64,000 bases of DNA from the NCBI GenBank assembly GCA_045543555.1, contig JAZQMQ010000025.1, positions 118,940 through 182,939 on the forward strand, in the 5' to 3' direction. Within the stretch, counting starts at the first letter, position 1, and every line of letters starts with the position of its first letter. Position numbers and translations under genes: made by a program. Under the pieces are notes generated by a model. That model made no database searches, was not told the origin of the DNA, and saw nothing but the letters and a program-made list of their open reading frames with translations. The stretch is from Colimorpha_A sp045543555 (GTDB taxonomy: Bacteria > Bacillota > Clostridia > Oscillospirales > CAG-272). Shown piece by piece: positions 15,991 to 25,335 of the stretch.

Positions 15991-16868
15991 GATTTACCGT
16001 TTTTACCCCGACGTATAACAGAAAAGACCTTTTGGTCAGGCTCTATGAATCGCTGAAAAGACAGACCTTTACCGATTTTGAGTGGGTAATTGTCGATGAC
16101 GGCTCAAGCGACGGCACGGAGGAGCTGATTTCGGGGTATATCAGCGAAAATAACCGTTTCCCCATAATTTATAAGTGGATCGAAAACGGCGGTAAGCCCC
16201 GTGCGGTGAATTTCGGAGCAACGCTGGCAAGAGGTGATCTTTTTATCATACTTGATTCCGATGATTATCTGACGGACAGTGCTCTTGAAATTACAGATCG
16301 CTATGAAAAAACGATACCGCAGGAGCAAAAGCATACCTATGCGGGAGTTTGCGGACTTAAGGGATATGAGAGCGGAGACGCTATCGGAAAAAGCTTCACA
16401 TCGGGTCAATATCTCGACTGTACCAATCTCGAACGTATTAAAAACGGTATTTTGGGGGATAAATCCGAGGCAATATATACCGACGTTATCAGAAGATACC
16501 CCTTGCCCATATTTGAGGGAGAAAAATTTATAACCGAAAGCGTAATTCTCGACAGAATGGCGCATAACGGTCTGAAATTCAGATATTTTAATGAGATAAC
16601 GATGATCTGCGAGTACCGAGCCGATGGATTAAGTGATCAGGGCAAACGGCTTTTTGTTTCCAATCCCAAGGGATATGGTCTGTATTTGTATGAATGCGGA
16701 AAATTCCGTCGTCACGGCTTTAAGCAGAGATTAAGATCCTATGCAAGCTATGTAAATACCTATCGCGGAAGTCTCACCGATAAAGAGATCGCCGAAAATT
16801 TAAAATCGAGCGTTTTAAAGGTGAAGCTGGTTAGATTTTGTCTTAAAATTTTAAGAAAGGGCAAATAA
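15987..16868 (+). CDS. glycosyltransferase family 2 protein
   Basis: Product of 293 residues with GT-A fold. The start shows FTPTYNRKDLLVRLYESLKR, then FEWVIVDDGSSDGTEELI and the metal-binding ILDSDDYLT near residue 90. Coupled to the previous gene by an ATGA overlap and to the next by TAATG. No membrane helices, so it works on the cytoplasmic face on a lipid-linked sugar. Acceptor unknown. Confidence 0.88.
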   Translation: MRFTVFTPTYNRKDLLVRLYESLKRQTFTDFEWVIVDDGSSDGTEELISGYISENNRFPIIYKWIENGGKPRAVNFGATLARGDLFIILDSDDYLTDSALEITDRYEKTIPQEQKHTYAGVCGLKGYESGDAIGKSFTSGQYLDCTNLERIKNGILGDKSEAIYTDVIRRYPLPIFEGEKFITESVILDRMAHNGLKFRYFNEITMICEYRADGLSDQGKRLFVSNPKGYGLYLYECGKFRRHGFKQRLRSYASYVNTYRGSLTDKEIAENLKSSVLKVKLVRFCLKILRKGK

Positions 16869-17596
16869 TGATCCCAAAAATTATTCATTACTGTTGGTTT
16901 GGCGGTAATCCCACTCCATCCTTAACGAAAAAGTGCATAAAGAGCTGGAAAAAGTTTTGCCCCGATTATGAGATAATTCTCTGGAACGAGAGCAATTTCG
17001 ATATTTCCGCCTGCCCGATTTACGTAAAACAGGCTTATGAGAGTAAAAAGTGGGCGTTCGTAAGTGATTACGTGCGTCTTAAGGTGGTTTACGATAACGG
17101 CGGAATATATCTTGATACCGACGTTGAGCTGATAAAGAGTCTTGATACCCTGCTTTCTTACGGCGCATTTTTCGGATTCGAAAGCGATGGCGGGTGCGTT
17201 GCTACGGGACTTGGCTTCGGCGCAGAGAAGGGCAATAACGTAGTACGGGCTATGATGGATGATTATGAGGGCATCTCCTTTATTAAGGAGGATTCCTCCT
17301 TTGATCTTACCCCTTGCCCCGTAAGAAATACAAGGACGCTTTACCGTTTTGGTCTAAAGCAGGACGATTCGGACCAGATACTCGATTCCAACGTCAGAAT
17401 TCTCCCGTCAGAGTACTTGTCGCCCATAGAATATTCAACGGGAAAGAAGACGCTGACCGAAAATACGATCTCGATCCATCATTATCAATCGAGCTGGGTA
17501 AAAAAATCGCTGAGGATCAGGGTCAAAATAACAAGAGCTGTTAAAAGAATATTCGGAGAGCATTGCTTCGACTTTATAAAGAGACTGAGAAAATGA
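16868..17596 (+). CDS. DXD-motif glycosyltransferase (GT32-like, capsular polysaccharide type)
   Basis: Product of 242 residues. N-terminus PKIIHYCWFGGNPTPSL is the typical opening of GT32-like sugar transferases; the metal-binding DXD is in GGIYLDTDVELIK around residue 80, followed by FGFESDGGCVATGLGFG. Overlaps both neighbours by a few bases. Donor sugar cannot be told from the sequence. Confidence 0.85.
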   Translation: MIPKIIHYCWFGGNPTPSLTKKCIKSWKKFCPDYEIILWNESNFDISACPIYVKQAYESKKWAFVSDYVRLKVVYDNGGIYLDTDVELIKSLDTLLSYGAFFGFESDGGCVATGLGFGAEKGNNVVRAMMDDYEGISFIKEDSSFDLTPCPVRNTRTLYRFGLKQDDSDQILDSNVRILPSEYLSPIEYSTGKKTLTENTISIHHYQSSWVKKSLRIRVKITRAVKRIFGEHCFDFIKRLRK

Positions 17597-18780
17597 AAAA
17601 CGTATTGATTATTTCTCACGCCATGGAGTTGGGCGGGGCGGAAAGGGCTATGCTTGGACTACTTAGCTCCTTTGATACAGAAAAATATGATGTTGAGCTG
17701 TTCCTTTGTCGGCATAAGGGTGAGCTTTTTGATCAGATACCGAAGAATATTAAGCTTTTGCCCGAAATAAAGGAATATTCCTGCCTTGCCGTTCCGATAA
17801 CGGACGTGATAAAAAAAGGCTGTTTTTCGGTGGCATACGGACGTTTCCTCGGAAAAATGAAGGCAAAGCGCTTTGTATCGAGGAGAAAAATTCAGGGCGA
17901 GGGTGTATATCTTGAATACAGCCACAAGTACGTAAAAAAATATATGCCCGATATTTCGGATAAGGAATACGATCTTGTTATCAGCTTTCTTACCCCCCAT
18001 TACTTCGGTATTGAAAAGTGTCGAGGCAAAAAGAAGATCGCGTGGATACACACCGACTATTCCGCTCTTGACGTGGATGAAATATCGGAAGAAAAAATGT
18101 GGGGAAGCTACGATAATATCGTGTCGATATCCGATGACGTGAGCCAGGCGTTTGTTTCTCGTTTTCCTGCTCTTAAGGATAAGCTTGTAAGGATAGATAA
18201 TATAATATCTGCTGACGGCATTGTTTCCGCGTCGCAGGAAGATCAGAATGAGATAGTTAATAACGGAAAAACGGTTATTCTTTCTTGCGGAAGAGTTACT
18301 GAGGGGAAAAATTTCAGATCCATTCCGAAAATGTGTGCTTATATCCTGTCGCGCGGTCACGATATTATGTGGTATATTGTCGGTGACGGCCCCGACAGCG
18401 AAGCTGTGCGGGAAAATATATCGGCAGAAAAGATGGAAGAACGTGTTATAATGTTGGGCTCAAAGGCAAACCCGTATCCCTATATCGCTGCCTGCGACGT
18501 CTACGTTCAGCCCAGCTTCTACGAAGGGAAGGCGGTTGCGGTAAGGGAAGCACAGATACTCGGTAAGCCCGTTGTGATCACAGCCTATCCTACAGCACAG
18601 TCACAGCTTACCGATGGCTTTGACGGAATTATCGCACCCCTTGACAATGAAGGCTGCGCCGAGAAGATATGCTCGCTTCTGTCTGATAAAGCGGTGCTTG
18701 ATAAATTAAGTGAAAACTGTAAAAACAGCGTATATTCAAACGAGACCGAGATCGAAAAAATATATTCTCTTATGAGATAA
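17593..18780 (+). CDS. glycosyltransferase family 4 protein
   Basis: Product of 395 residues. N-terminus VLIISHAMELGGAERAMLGL is the common GT4 opening; the C-terminal domain has VILSCGRVTEGKNFRSIPKM, IVGDGPDSEAVRE and QPSFYEGKAVAVREAQILG. The ATG at 17593 overlaps the previous stop in ATGA; an upstream start inside the preceding gene is less likely. A stretch of ~100 residues between the two nucleotide-fold parts is rich in Lys. Confidence 0.88.
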   Translation: MKNVLIISHAMELGGAERAMLGLLSSFDTEKYDVELFLCRHKGELFDQIPKNIKLLPEIKEYSCLAVPITDVIKKGCFSVAYGRFLGKMKAKRFVSRRKIQGEGVYLEYSHKYVKKYMPDISDKEYDLVISFLTPHYFGIEKCRGKKKIAWIHTDYSALDVDEISEEKMWGSYDNIVSISDDVSQAFVSRFPALKDKLVRIDNIISADGIVSASQEDQNEIVNNGKTVILSCGRVTEGKNFRSIPKMCAYILSRGHDIMWYIVGDGPDSEAVRENISAEKMEERVIMLGSKANPYPYIAACDVYVQPSFYEGKAVAVREAQILGKPVVITAYPTAQSQLTDGFDGIIAPLDNEGCAEKICSLLSDKAVLDKLSENCKNSVYSNETEIEKIYSLMR

Positions 18781-18791
18781 AGAGGTTAAAA

Positions 18792-19670
18792 ATGACGGAA
18801 AACAAGTCAAACGATTCCTTCAAAACGGTGATAAGCTCAAAAACAAAGCTTTTTGACCTTAAGCTCAAGGAAATATTCAGCTATAGAGATCTGATATTCC
18901 TCCTTGTGAAGCGTGATTTCGTTGCAAAATATAAGCAGACGGCGTTGGGCCCGTTGTGGGCAATAATACAGCCGCTTCTCACAACCGTGGTGTTCTCAAT
19001 TGTGTTCGGAACGTTAGCGGGATTGCCCGTTTCCGACGGGGCGGCGCAGGTGAAGGTTCCACCATTCCTTTTCTATATGGCGGGAACTGTGCTGTGGAGC
19101 TATTTTTCATCGGTGCTTTCGGTAACTTCGGGAACTTTTATAAATAATGCTCCTGTAATGACCAAGGTGTATTTTCCGAGAATAGCAATGCCCATATCCA
19201 CGGCAATATCCTATCTTATAACCTTCGGTATACAGCTGATCCTGTTTATTGTGACGTACGCGGTGTGTCTTATAAGCGGAAGCATGGAGGTAGCGATCAC
19301 CCCATACGCCCTTCTTATGCCACTTGCTCTTATTCAGCTTATGATACTGTCTACCGCTGTTGGAATAATAATATCCGCAATGACAACGAAATACAGAGAC
19401 CTTGCAATGCTGGTGGCGTTCGGACTTCAGCTTTGGCAATATGCAACTCCCGTTGCCTACGGCCTTCAGTTAATACCCGAAAAATATATAGGTATATACA
19501 TGCTCAATCCCGTAACTCCTCCGCTTCTCGCGTTCAGATACGGAGCCTTTGGAGACGGTTATTTTGATCTTAAGTACTATCTCATCGGATGGGCAATGAC
19601 CATCGCAATAGCACTTTTCGGACTATTACTTTTCAACCGCATTGAGAAGAACTTTGCGGATACTGTATGA
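18792..19670 (+). CDS. ABC-2 type polysaccharide export permease (Wzm/TagG-like)
   Basis: Product of 292 residues with six predicted membrane helices. The N-terminal amphipathic part contains YRDLIFLLVKRDFVAKYKQT and LGPLWAIIQPLLTTVVFS, typical of O-antigen and teichoic acid export permeases; TKYRDLAMLVAFGLQLWQYA lies near residue 210. Forms the membrane half of an exporter with the ATPase encoded next, whose frame opens inside its stop codon region. Moves a finished lipid-linked polymer across the membrane. Confidence 0.9.
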   Translation: MTENKSNDSFKTVISSKTKLFDLKLKEIFSYRDLIFLLVKRDFVAKYKQTALGPLWAIIQPLLTTVVFSIVFGTLAGLPVSDGAAQVKVPPFLFYMAGTVLWSYFSSVLSVTSGTFINNAPVMTKVYFPRIAMPISTAISYLITFGIQLILFIVTYAVCLISGSMEVAITPYALLMPLALIQLMILSTAVGIIISAMTTKYRDLAMLVAFGLQLWQYATPVAYGLQLIPEKYIGIYMLNPVTPPLLAFRYGAFGDGYFDLKYYLIGWAMTIAIALFGLLLFNRIEKNFADTV

Positions 19671-19690
19671 CGGCGGACAAGGAGAAAAAT

Positions 19691-20962
19691 ATGTCAGATA
19701 TGATAATGCTCCGATGTGAGAACGTGTTTAAAGAATATCGTCTCGGCAGTATCGGCGGAACAACGCTTCAGGAAGACCTTCAGAGGCTTGGAGCAAAACT
19801 GAGAAAAAAAGAAGATCCGACACTTATGATTGGCGAAAAGAAGGCTCGTAAGGGAAGCTTTTTTGCTCTTGATAACGTCAGCTTCGAGGTAAAAAAAGGC
19901 GAGGCTGTAGGAATAATTGGTCATAACGGCGCCGGTAAAAGCACATTGCTCAAGCTTATAACCCGTGTTACCGGGCCGTCCTCCGGAACGATATATCTGA
20001 ACGGAAGAGTCGCCTCGATGCTTGAGGTCGGAACGGGATTCCATCCTGAGCTTACGGGCAGAGAAAACATATATATGAATGGCGCAATTCTCGGAATGAC
20101 AAAGGCCGAGATCGACAACAAGCTTGAGGAAATAATTGAGTTTTCCGAGGTAAGACAGTTCATCGATACCCCTGTTAAGCGTTATTCCTCGGGAATGTAC
20201 GTAAAGCTTGCATTTTCCGTTGCGGCACACCTGGATTCCGAGATAGTTATTATGGATGAGGTACTTGCGGTGGGAGATATGGCTTTCCAGAACAAATGCC
20301 TTTCCAAAATGCGTGAGGCGGCTACCAAAGAAGGAAGGACCGTTCTTTACGTTTCCCATAATATGAATACCATCCGTCAGCTCTGTGACAGAGTAATCGT
20401 TCTGGAAAAAGGAAGAGTTGTCTTTGAAGGAGCGGTTGAAGAGGGAATAAGCGTGTATTTAAGCAATGCAGATGCGGAACGGACTAACCGCATCTCCCTG
20501 TCCGAGAAGGAGCGCCCGTCAAACGTGAGCGGATCGGCATTAATGAAAAAGCTGGTTCTGCCGGATAATGAGGATTGCGTGTATACCTTGGGGGATAAAA
20601 TAAAGCTTGATCTTTGCTTTATGGCAAATAAGGACTTAAGTGGCGTTAAGCTCGGAGTCGTACCATTCTACAAGGGCGGTGTTTCGGTGGGCGCATCATT
20701 CTCATCCGAGCTGAACGATATGAAGGCGGGAAATGAGATCAATAAATCCTTCGCTTTTGATACGTCAGCTCTTCCCGAGGGAATGTATAGCCTGAGTCTT
20801 TTGCTTTTGCAGTGTGACGATGCCGGTAATGCCATTATTGCCGACAGGGTTGACAGGGCTTGCACTATTGAAATAAAGAAAAATGATTGTGACGGCAGAA
20901 AAATGAACTGGGATCACAGAGCATTCGGCTCGGCTCAGCTGCCCGAAATCGAAATAATCTGA
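19691..20962 (+). CDS. ABC transporter ATPase with C-terminal Wzt-like domain
   Basis: Product of 423 residues. Walker A is IIGHNGAGKSTLLKL, the signature is YSSGMYVKLAFSVAAHLD, and Walker B is IVIMDEVLAVGD. Beyond residue ~270 there is an extra ~150-residue beta-rich domain like the Wzt C-terminal carbohydrate-binding domain, which reads the polymer end in ABC-dependent O-antigen export. Start ATG 19691 has AAGGAG seven bases upstream; an alternative ATG at 19667 overlaps the permease stop and lacks such a site. Partner of the preceding permease. Confidence 0.9.
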   Translation: MSDMIMLRCENVFKEYRLGSIGGTTLQEDLQRLGAKLRKKEDPTLMIGEKKARKGSFFALDNVSFEVKKGEAVGIIGHNGAGKSTLLKLITRVTGPSSGTIYLNGRVASMLEVGTGFHPELTGRENIYMNGAILGMTKAEIDNKLEEIIEFSEVRQFIDTPVKRYSSGMYVKLAFSVAAHLDSEIVIMDEVLAVGDMAFQNKCLSKMREAATKEGRTVLYVSHNMNTIRQLCDRVIVLEKGRVVFEGAVEEGISVYLSNADAERTNRISLSEKERPSNVSGSALMKKLVLPDNEDCVYTLGDKIKLDLCFMANKDLSGVKLGVVPFYKGGVSVGASFSSELNDMKAGNEINKSFAFDTSALPEGMYSLSLLLLQCDDAGNAIIADRVDRACTIEIKKNDCDGRKMNWDHRAFGSAQLPEIEII

Positions 20963-20978
20963 TCTTTTTGGAGAAAAA

Positions 20979-21971
20979 ATGGAAAAAATAACCGTTATAG
21001 TGCCTGTTTATAAGGTTGAAAGGTACCTTGACGACTGCATTGGCGGCATAGTCGGTCAGACCTATGAAAATCTTGAAATAATACTTATCGATGACGGTTC
21101 CCCCGATGCCTGTCCCGAAATTTGCGATTCTTGGTCAAAGAAGGACGGTCGGATAAAGGTCCTTCATCGTGAAAATGGCGGACAGGGGCGCTCAAGAAAC
21201 GTTGCACTTGATATTATGAGCGGAGATTACGTTACGTTTATCGACAGCGACGACAGAGTCGATCCCCGGCTCATAAAGACCCTTTACGACGTATTAAAGC
21301 GTGACGGAAGTGATATTTCGGTTTGTGATTTCAGACGCTTTGACGATCATGAGGAATTGTCCTTTGGCGAAGAAGCCGTGCTCCCCGAATCGAAAATTTC
21401 CAATGCCTCGGATGTGCTTGGCTCGGGAACTATGTACAAGCGATCGGAGCTCTGGGGAAAGCTTTACAAGGCGGAGCTTTGGAAGAACCTGAGACTTATT
21501 GAGGGAGTTCCTTACGAGGATACTCATGCGGTGCCGTATATTCTCGAAAGGGCTGAAAAAATTTCTGAATTTGATACGGTTTTGTACTATTACAGAAACG
21601 ATAACCGACATAAGAGCGTAATGAATTCGGTTATATCAAGTAAAAAGTTTTACGTTTTCGATATGCTTCGCGAGCATGCCGGATATTACCGTAAAAAGAA
21701 AATAAGACCCGCGCGCACGCAGGTGCTGAGCGCCATAGTCGCCAAAACCGTAAAGGCTTCGGTGCTGTGTCGTGAAATGGGACTGAAAAATAGCTTTTAT
21801 AAGACGTTTTTCAACAATTTGTGTCCCGTAGTATTTGCACCGATAGGCGTTTTGGGATTCAAGGAAAGACTGCTTTATCTCAGTACATTTTTGCCCGTAC
21901 CTGCCTTTATCCGTTATTACAAGCGAAAGCTGAACATAGCGGTTGATTTTGAGGATAGAACTAATTTTTGA
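20979..21971 (+). CDS. glycosyltransferase family 2 protein
   Basis: Product of 330 residues, GT-A fold. Motifs: TVIVPVYKVERYLDDCI, IILIDDGSPDACPEICD, NGGQGRSRNVALD and the metal-binding FIDSDDRVD near residue 90. C-terminal ~100 residues are basic and may touch the membrane. Last gene of the operon, followed by a terminator shared with the converging spoIIIAH gene. Confidence 0.88.
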   Translation: MEKITVIVPVYKVERYLDDCIGGIVGQTYENLEIILIDDGSPDACPEICDSWSKKDGRIKVLHRENGGQGRSRNVALDIMSGDYVTFIDSDDRVDPRLIKTLYDVLKRDGSDISVCDFRRFDDHEELSFGEEAVLPESKISNASDVLGSGTMYKRSELWGKLYKAELWKNLRLIEGVPYEDTHAVPYILERAEKISEFDTVLYYYRNDNRHKSVMNSVISSKKFYVFDMLREHAGYYRKKKIRPARTQVLSAIVAKTVKASVLCREMGLKNSFYKTFFNNLCPVVFAPIGVLGFKERLLYLSTFLPVPAFIRYYKRKLNIAVDFEDRTNF

Positions 21972-21977
21972 TAAACG

Positions 21978-22019
21978 AAGCACACCCCCGAAGGCGTTTG
22001 GCTTTCGGGGTTGTGCTTT
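21978..22019. terminator. bidirectional terminator between polysaccharide and spoIIIA operons
   Basis: AAGCACA..CCCCGAAGG pairs with CTTTCGGGGTTGTGCTT around a 7-base loop. It ends the plus-strand operon and lies 17 bp past the spoIIIAH stop on the minus strand. Confidence 0.8.
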
Positions 22020-22036
22020 ACTTGTTTTTAGAAAAA

Positions 22037-22633
22037 TTATCCGACCTTTTCGATTATCTTTACGTTTGAAGGAAGAATTCCCGCCTGCTCGTAAACTATC
22101 TCCTGAATCTGCGCAATCTGATTTGGCAGAAGCGAGGAGGAAACACGGACGATGACGTTGCATCCGCTGTCGGACAGGACGGCGATACATTTTTCAAATC
22201 CCTTGGCAGAAACGAGATTTTCGATCTTGCTTTCATTTTCGATCGCCGCGGCAATTTTGTTTATTTCAGACATTGCCAAAGACTTGGATTCATCAAGGGC
22301 TTCGGGATTTTCTACCACTAACTGAAGAACCTCGATAGCTTCGTCGCGGCTTCGCTTTCTTTCAACCTGTGCCGAAGCGAAGAATGCGTCAATATCGCTG
22401 ACCTGCTCATCGTTTCCGCCAACGTTTTCGGCACCGTTATTGTCAAGAATATCGCCTGCGCTTGCACCCTTTTTTGCTCCCGATGAGGTGAAGAGTGCAA
22501 TGTTGAGCCAAACTGCACCTCCGATAACGAGGACCGAAAGGATCAGCGCAAGATTTCTTCTTCCGATCTTTTTTATGGTCTCCTTGGTTTTGCTGACGAT
22601 TAGAGCCGTATTGGGCTTTTTTAATTTAAGCAT
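22037..22633 (-). CDS. spoIIIAH: stage III sporulation protein AH-like
   Basis: Product of 198 residues. One N-terminal membrane helix (residues ~28-48, LALILSVLVIGGAVWLN), then a Glu-rich linker and a C-terminal ring-building domain ending in PSNVKIIEKVG, as in SpoIIIAH. In the forespore-engulfment channel it spans the mother-cell side and meets SpoIIQ. Last gene of the spoIIIA operon, 56 bp after spoIIIAG, with GGAGG before the ATG. Confidence 0.88.
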   Translation of the reverse strand: MLKLKKPNTALIVSKTKETIKKIGRRNLALILSVLVIGGAVWLNIALFTSSGAKKGASAGDILDNNGAENVGGNDEQVSDIDAFFASAQVERKRSRDEAIEVLQLVVENPEALDESKSLAMSEINKIAAAIENESKIENLVSAKGFEKCIAVLSDSGCNVIVRVSSSLLPNQIAQIQEIVYEQAGILPSNVKIIEKVG

Positions 22634-22689
22634 GGTTTTCCTCCGATCAAAAACTTTAGTGTTACATCTATATGTGCGTTGTCCTCACA

Positions 22690-23181
22690 TTATGACACTA
22701 CGCACACCGAAGATGATTTAATATCGAGAAGTGAGGTAATAAGCTCAACGATCTTTTCCTTATTTATTGGGCTTGAGCCGCCTCCGCAAACAACTGCAAC
22801 GCCTTTTATCTTTGGGTAAACGATCTTGATTTTAACCGGCATTCCGCTTTCATCCGCCATTACGTATTCCTTTTCGGTAAGCGCTCCTGCGCTGTATTTG
22901 GAATTTTGAGCGTAAACTATTTCCGTACATTCCTTGGCGGTGATTATTACGTTAACGTTGGATATTCCGTCCATGCTTTCAAGGATTGCACATACGCGGT
23001 TCTCAAGCTCCTTTATGTACTTGTCGGTAAGCTCTATTTCCGTTTCAAGCGAGGAAGGTTGATCATAAGCTTGCTTTTTATCGTTTGAGCCGATAAATAT
23101 CAGCATAAGCCCTGCAGCAATACCGATGATCAGCAAGTACAGCGGTTTTGATAGCTTAAAGCCCTCCTTTTTTTCTGCCAT
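22690..23181 (-). CDS. spoIIIAG: stage III sporulation protein AG
   Basis: Product of 163 residues with one membrane helix (LYLLIIGIAAGLMLIFIG, ~15-32) and a C-terminal ring-building motif domain (GISNVNVIITAKE ... IKGVAVVCGGG). SpoIIIAG forms the large ring of the mother-cell/forespore channel. ATG at 23181 has GGGGAGG upstream and begins 1 bp after the spoIIIAF stop; a GTG further up overlaps that gene and is not used here. Confidence 0.9.
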   Translation of the reverse strand: MAEKKEGFKLSKPLYLLIIGIAAGLMLIFIGSNDKKQAYDQPSSLETEIELTDKYIKELENRVCAILESMDGISNVNVIITAKECTEIVYAQNSKYSAGALTEKEYVMADESGMPVKIKIVYPKIKGVAVVCGGGSSPINKEKIVELITSLLDIKSSSVCVVS

Positions 23182-23182
23182 T

Positions 23183-23635
23183 TTATTCCTCCCCACAGGT
23201 TATTTTACAGGCGAGAACACCTGATATGTAGTCAGCCGCCTCGTTTATTTTCCCTTTTCCCGTAAGATGCCCCTCGATTATCCTTATCTGAGACGCGTTA
23301 TTTTTGTCGATCTTAAGGGTGAGCTTGGGATTTTTTATTCCGTAATACGAACTGACGTAGTTCTCCATTTCCGAGCAAATATTTTGTACCGTTCCGTCGA
23401 TTATTGCGTCAAATGAAGCCTCTACGGTGCCTTCATCAACGTCGGGCAGGGAAAGGGAAAAGCTTACGTCGTTTTTTATCAGCCTTACCGCAGGGAAAAT
23501 AAGACACGCGCAGATACAAAGTGAGCAAAGTAGCTTGAAGGATTTGCCGATCCCTTCGTTCCCCTTAGGACAGAGAAAGGCAACAGCGGACGAAAAGAGG
23601 CTTGTGGCACATACGGAAAATAACAGTTCTTTCAT
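23183..23635 (-). CDS. spoIIIAF: stage III sporulation protein AF
   Basis: Product of 150 residues. Two N-terminal membrane helices (VCATSLFSSAVAFLC and FKLLCSLCICACLIFP) are followed by a soluble domain with KLTLKIDKNNASQIRIIEG, as in SpoIIIAF. ATG 23635 follows AGGA and gives the normal length; the longer reading frame upstream overlaps spoIIIAE and is rejected. Confidence 0.87.
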   Translation of the reverse strand: MKELLFSVCATSLFSSAVAFLCPKGNEGIGKSFKLLCSLCICACLIFPAVRLIKNDVSFSLSLPDVDEGTVEASFDAIIDGTVQNICSEMENYVSSYYGIKNPKLTLKIDKNNASQIRIIEGHLTGKGKINEAADYISGVLACKITCGEE

Positions 23636-23648
23636 ATATATCCTAAAA

Positions 23649-24740
23649 TCAAGAGGGTAGTGCCGCGGAAAAGGCTCCGGCAGCAATGATAAAGGTTACC
23701 GAGCACAGAACCGAGATCGAAATAAGTAGGTCAAGGACCGATGTGAATTCTCTTATATCCGTACCTACGGCTCCACCAAGAATATCGCATAGAAATGCAG
23801 AAAAGCAAAGGGCGATCTTCAAAGCAAAAAGCTTTATTATAATGGGAAGAGTACTCACCGCAATGCATATAGCACAAAGGGTCCCGAGCGAGCTTTTGAT
23901 CAGAGCAATTCCCGAAAGATAGGCTCCCGCCGCCTCGCTTAGTGCTCCTCCTATTATGGGTATCGCACTGCCGGAGGCAAATTTTATGCTTCGCAGAAGG
24001 ATCGTGTCGCTTCCCTTTGCAATAACGTTCTGAAAAGACATTGTGGTCGTGAATACCGCCGCTATTAAGGTTATAATAAACGTGAACGTCTTTTTGACCG
24101 TAGCGACAGTACCGCTTAGGGTGTTGTTACCGTTAAATCGGAATATCGAAGCAGCTATTACCATGGTAATACATACCGAAATAAGCGGGGAGAGTATGCT
24201 TTGTGTAAGCTGATGTGTAAGCGTCAGAGCGGTATTTAGCCACAGAGCGTTTACGGTGGCGGACGAGGGCTGTCCAGAAGCACCGCTTATCGCGGTCATA
24301 ACGGGAAGGGATAGCTTCATCACATCCGACGTGCCCTCAAGCTGATTTCTCACCTGTTCGAGCATAGGCTTTATCAGATCGATAAGACAGCAGATCACCG
24401 CAAATGACGACACCGCAAGCATGGGCTTGTACGTGATCCCGTCAGAAAATGTAAGCATTACGGAGGAAAGGATAACAATACAGAGCAGAGCTCCTATATC
24501 AGAAACCGAATCCGAAACGGTAGCTTTTATTGTGTCGGAAACAAATGACAGGATATATTTCGCGTCCAGCATTGCAACAGCCGATGCTCCGTCATTTTCA
24601 AGCTTGTCTTCAAAATCCTCGGGAAATAAATTTTTTATCCCGCTCGGAAGTGACGAGTAGTAGTCACAAACGGTGTCGTCGGCGGATACGGTCACACCCG
24701 AAAGACAAAGAAGCAAAAGAATACATATTATGTATCTCAT
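23649..24740 (-). CDS. spoIIIAE: stage III sporulation protein AE
   Basis: Product of 363 residues. N-terminal signal peptide (MRYIICILLLLCLSGVTVSA) and about eight membrane helices; PIIGGALSEAAGAYLSGIAL near residue 260 is characteristic. It is the largest membrane subunit of the SpoIIIA channel. Start overlaps the spoIIIAD stop in ATGA. Confidence 0.92.
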   Translation of the reverse strand: MRYIICILLLLCLSGVTVSADDTVCDYYSSLPSGIKNLFPEDFEDKLENDGASAVAMLDAKYILSFVSDTIKATVSDSVSDIGALLCIVILSSVMLTFSDGITYKPMLAVSSFAVICCLIDLIKPMLEQVRNQLEGTSDVMKLSLPVMTAISGASGQPSSATVNALWLNTALTLTHQLTQSILSPLISVCITMVIAASIFRFNGNNTLSGTVATVKKTFTFIITLIAAVFTTTMSFQNVIAKGSDTILLRSIKFASGSAIPIIGGALSEAAGAYLSGIALIKSSLGTLCAICIAVSTLPIIIKLFALKIALCFSAFLCDILGGAVGTDIREFTSVLDLLISISVLCSVTFIIAAGAFSAALPS

Positions 24741-25123
24741 GAAAGAAGCTCCTTAACAGAGTTCAGTATCTTAATAAGTATTGGCATACATAAAATTAAG
24801 ATTTCGGTCCGCCCCGCAAGCTCAACGCAGTCGGCAATGCCGCTTTCTCCGAGATCGGAGCAGATATCCGACGTAAGCTTGACAGTTATTCCGATGCCGA
24901 GTCCCTTGAACATTACGTTTACGTAATCCGACACTCCGTTTTCGCTCATGGCTTCCTTAAGAGGCGATATTACCGAGAATAATCCCGTAAGAACAGTTCC
25001 CATAATGACTGTAAGACCGATGATCGCGGCACTGACAGCTCCGCCCTTTGAGCTTTCCTTAATCAAAAACGCGCATCCTGCCGCGATCAATGCACCTCCG
25101 CAGATCTTCAACAGTCCACTCAT
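24737..25123 (-). CDS. spoIIIAD: stage III sporulation protein AD
   Basis: Product of 128 residues with four predicted helices, beginning LLKICGGALIAAGCAFLI and ending in a helix ILILCMPILIKILNSVKELL, matching SpoIIIAD. Overlaps spoIIIAC by 4 bp upstream and spoIIIAE by 4 bp downstream. Confidence 0.92.
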   Translation of the reverse strand: MSGLLKICGGALIAAGCAFLIKESSKGGAVSAAIIGLTVIMGTVLTGLFSVISPLKEAMSENGVSDYVNVMFKGLGIGITVKLTSDICSDLGESGIADCVELAGRTEILILCMPILIKILNSVKELLS

Positions 25124-25314
25124 AATCCAAATACCGTCCTGATGGAGCTTATCAGATTACCAAGCTCGCGTACGAGCATAAAAAGTACTATTATAACTCC
25201 CGCGACCGACACGAGCATTGCCTGCTCATCGCGGCCCGATCTGTTCAGTATCTGACAGACGACGCTTACGATAAGACCGATCCCCGCGGCACGAAGAATA
25301 AGAGAAATATCCAT
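25120..25314 (-). CDS. spoIIIAC: stage III sporulation protein AC
   Basis: Product of 64 residues, the usual length, with two membrane helices and the family's internal NRSGRDEQAMLVSVAGVI stretch between them. Part of the channel membrane platform. Begins 21 bp after spoIIIAB. Confidence 0.93.
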   Translation of the reverse strand: MDISLILRAAGIGLIVSVVCQILNRSGRDEQAMLVSVAGVIIVLFMLVRELGNLISSIRTVFGL

Positions 25315-25335
25315 TTTCTTTTCCCGCTATCAGTT

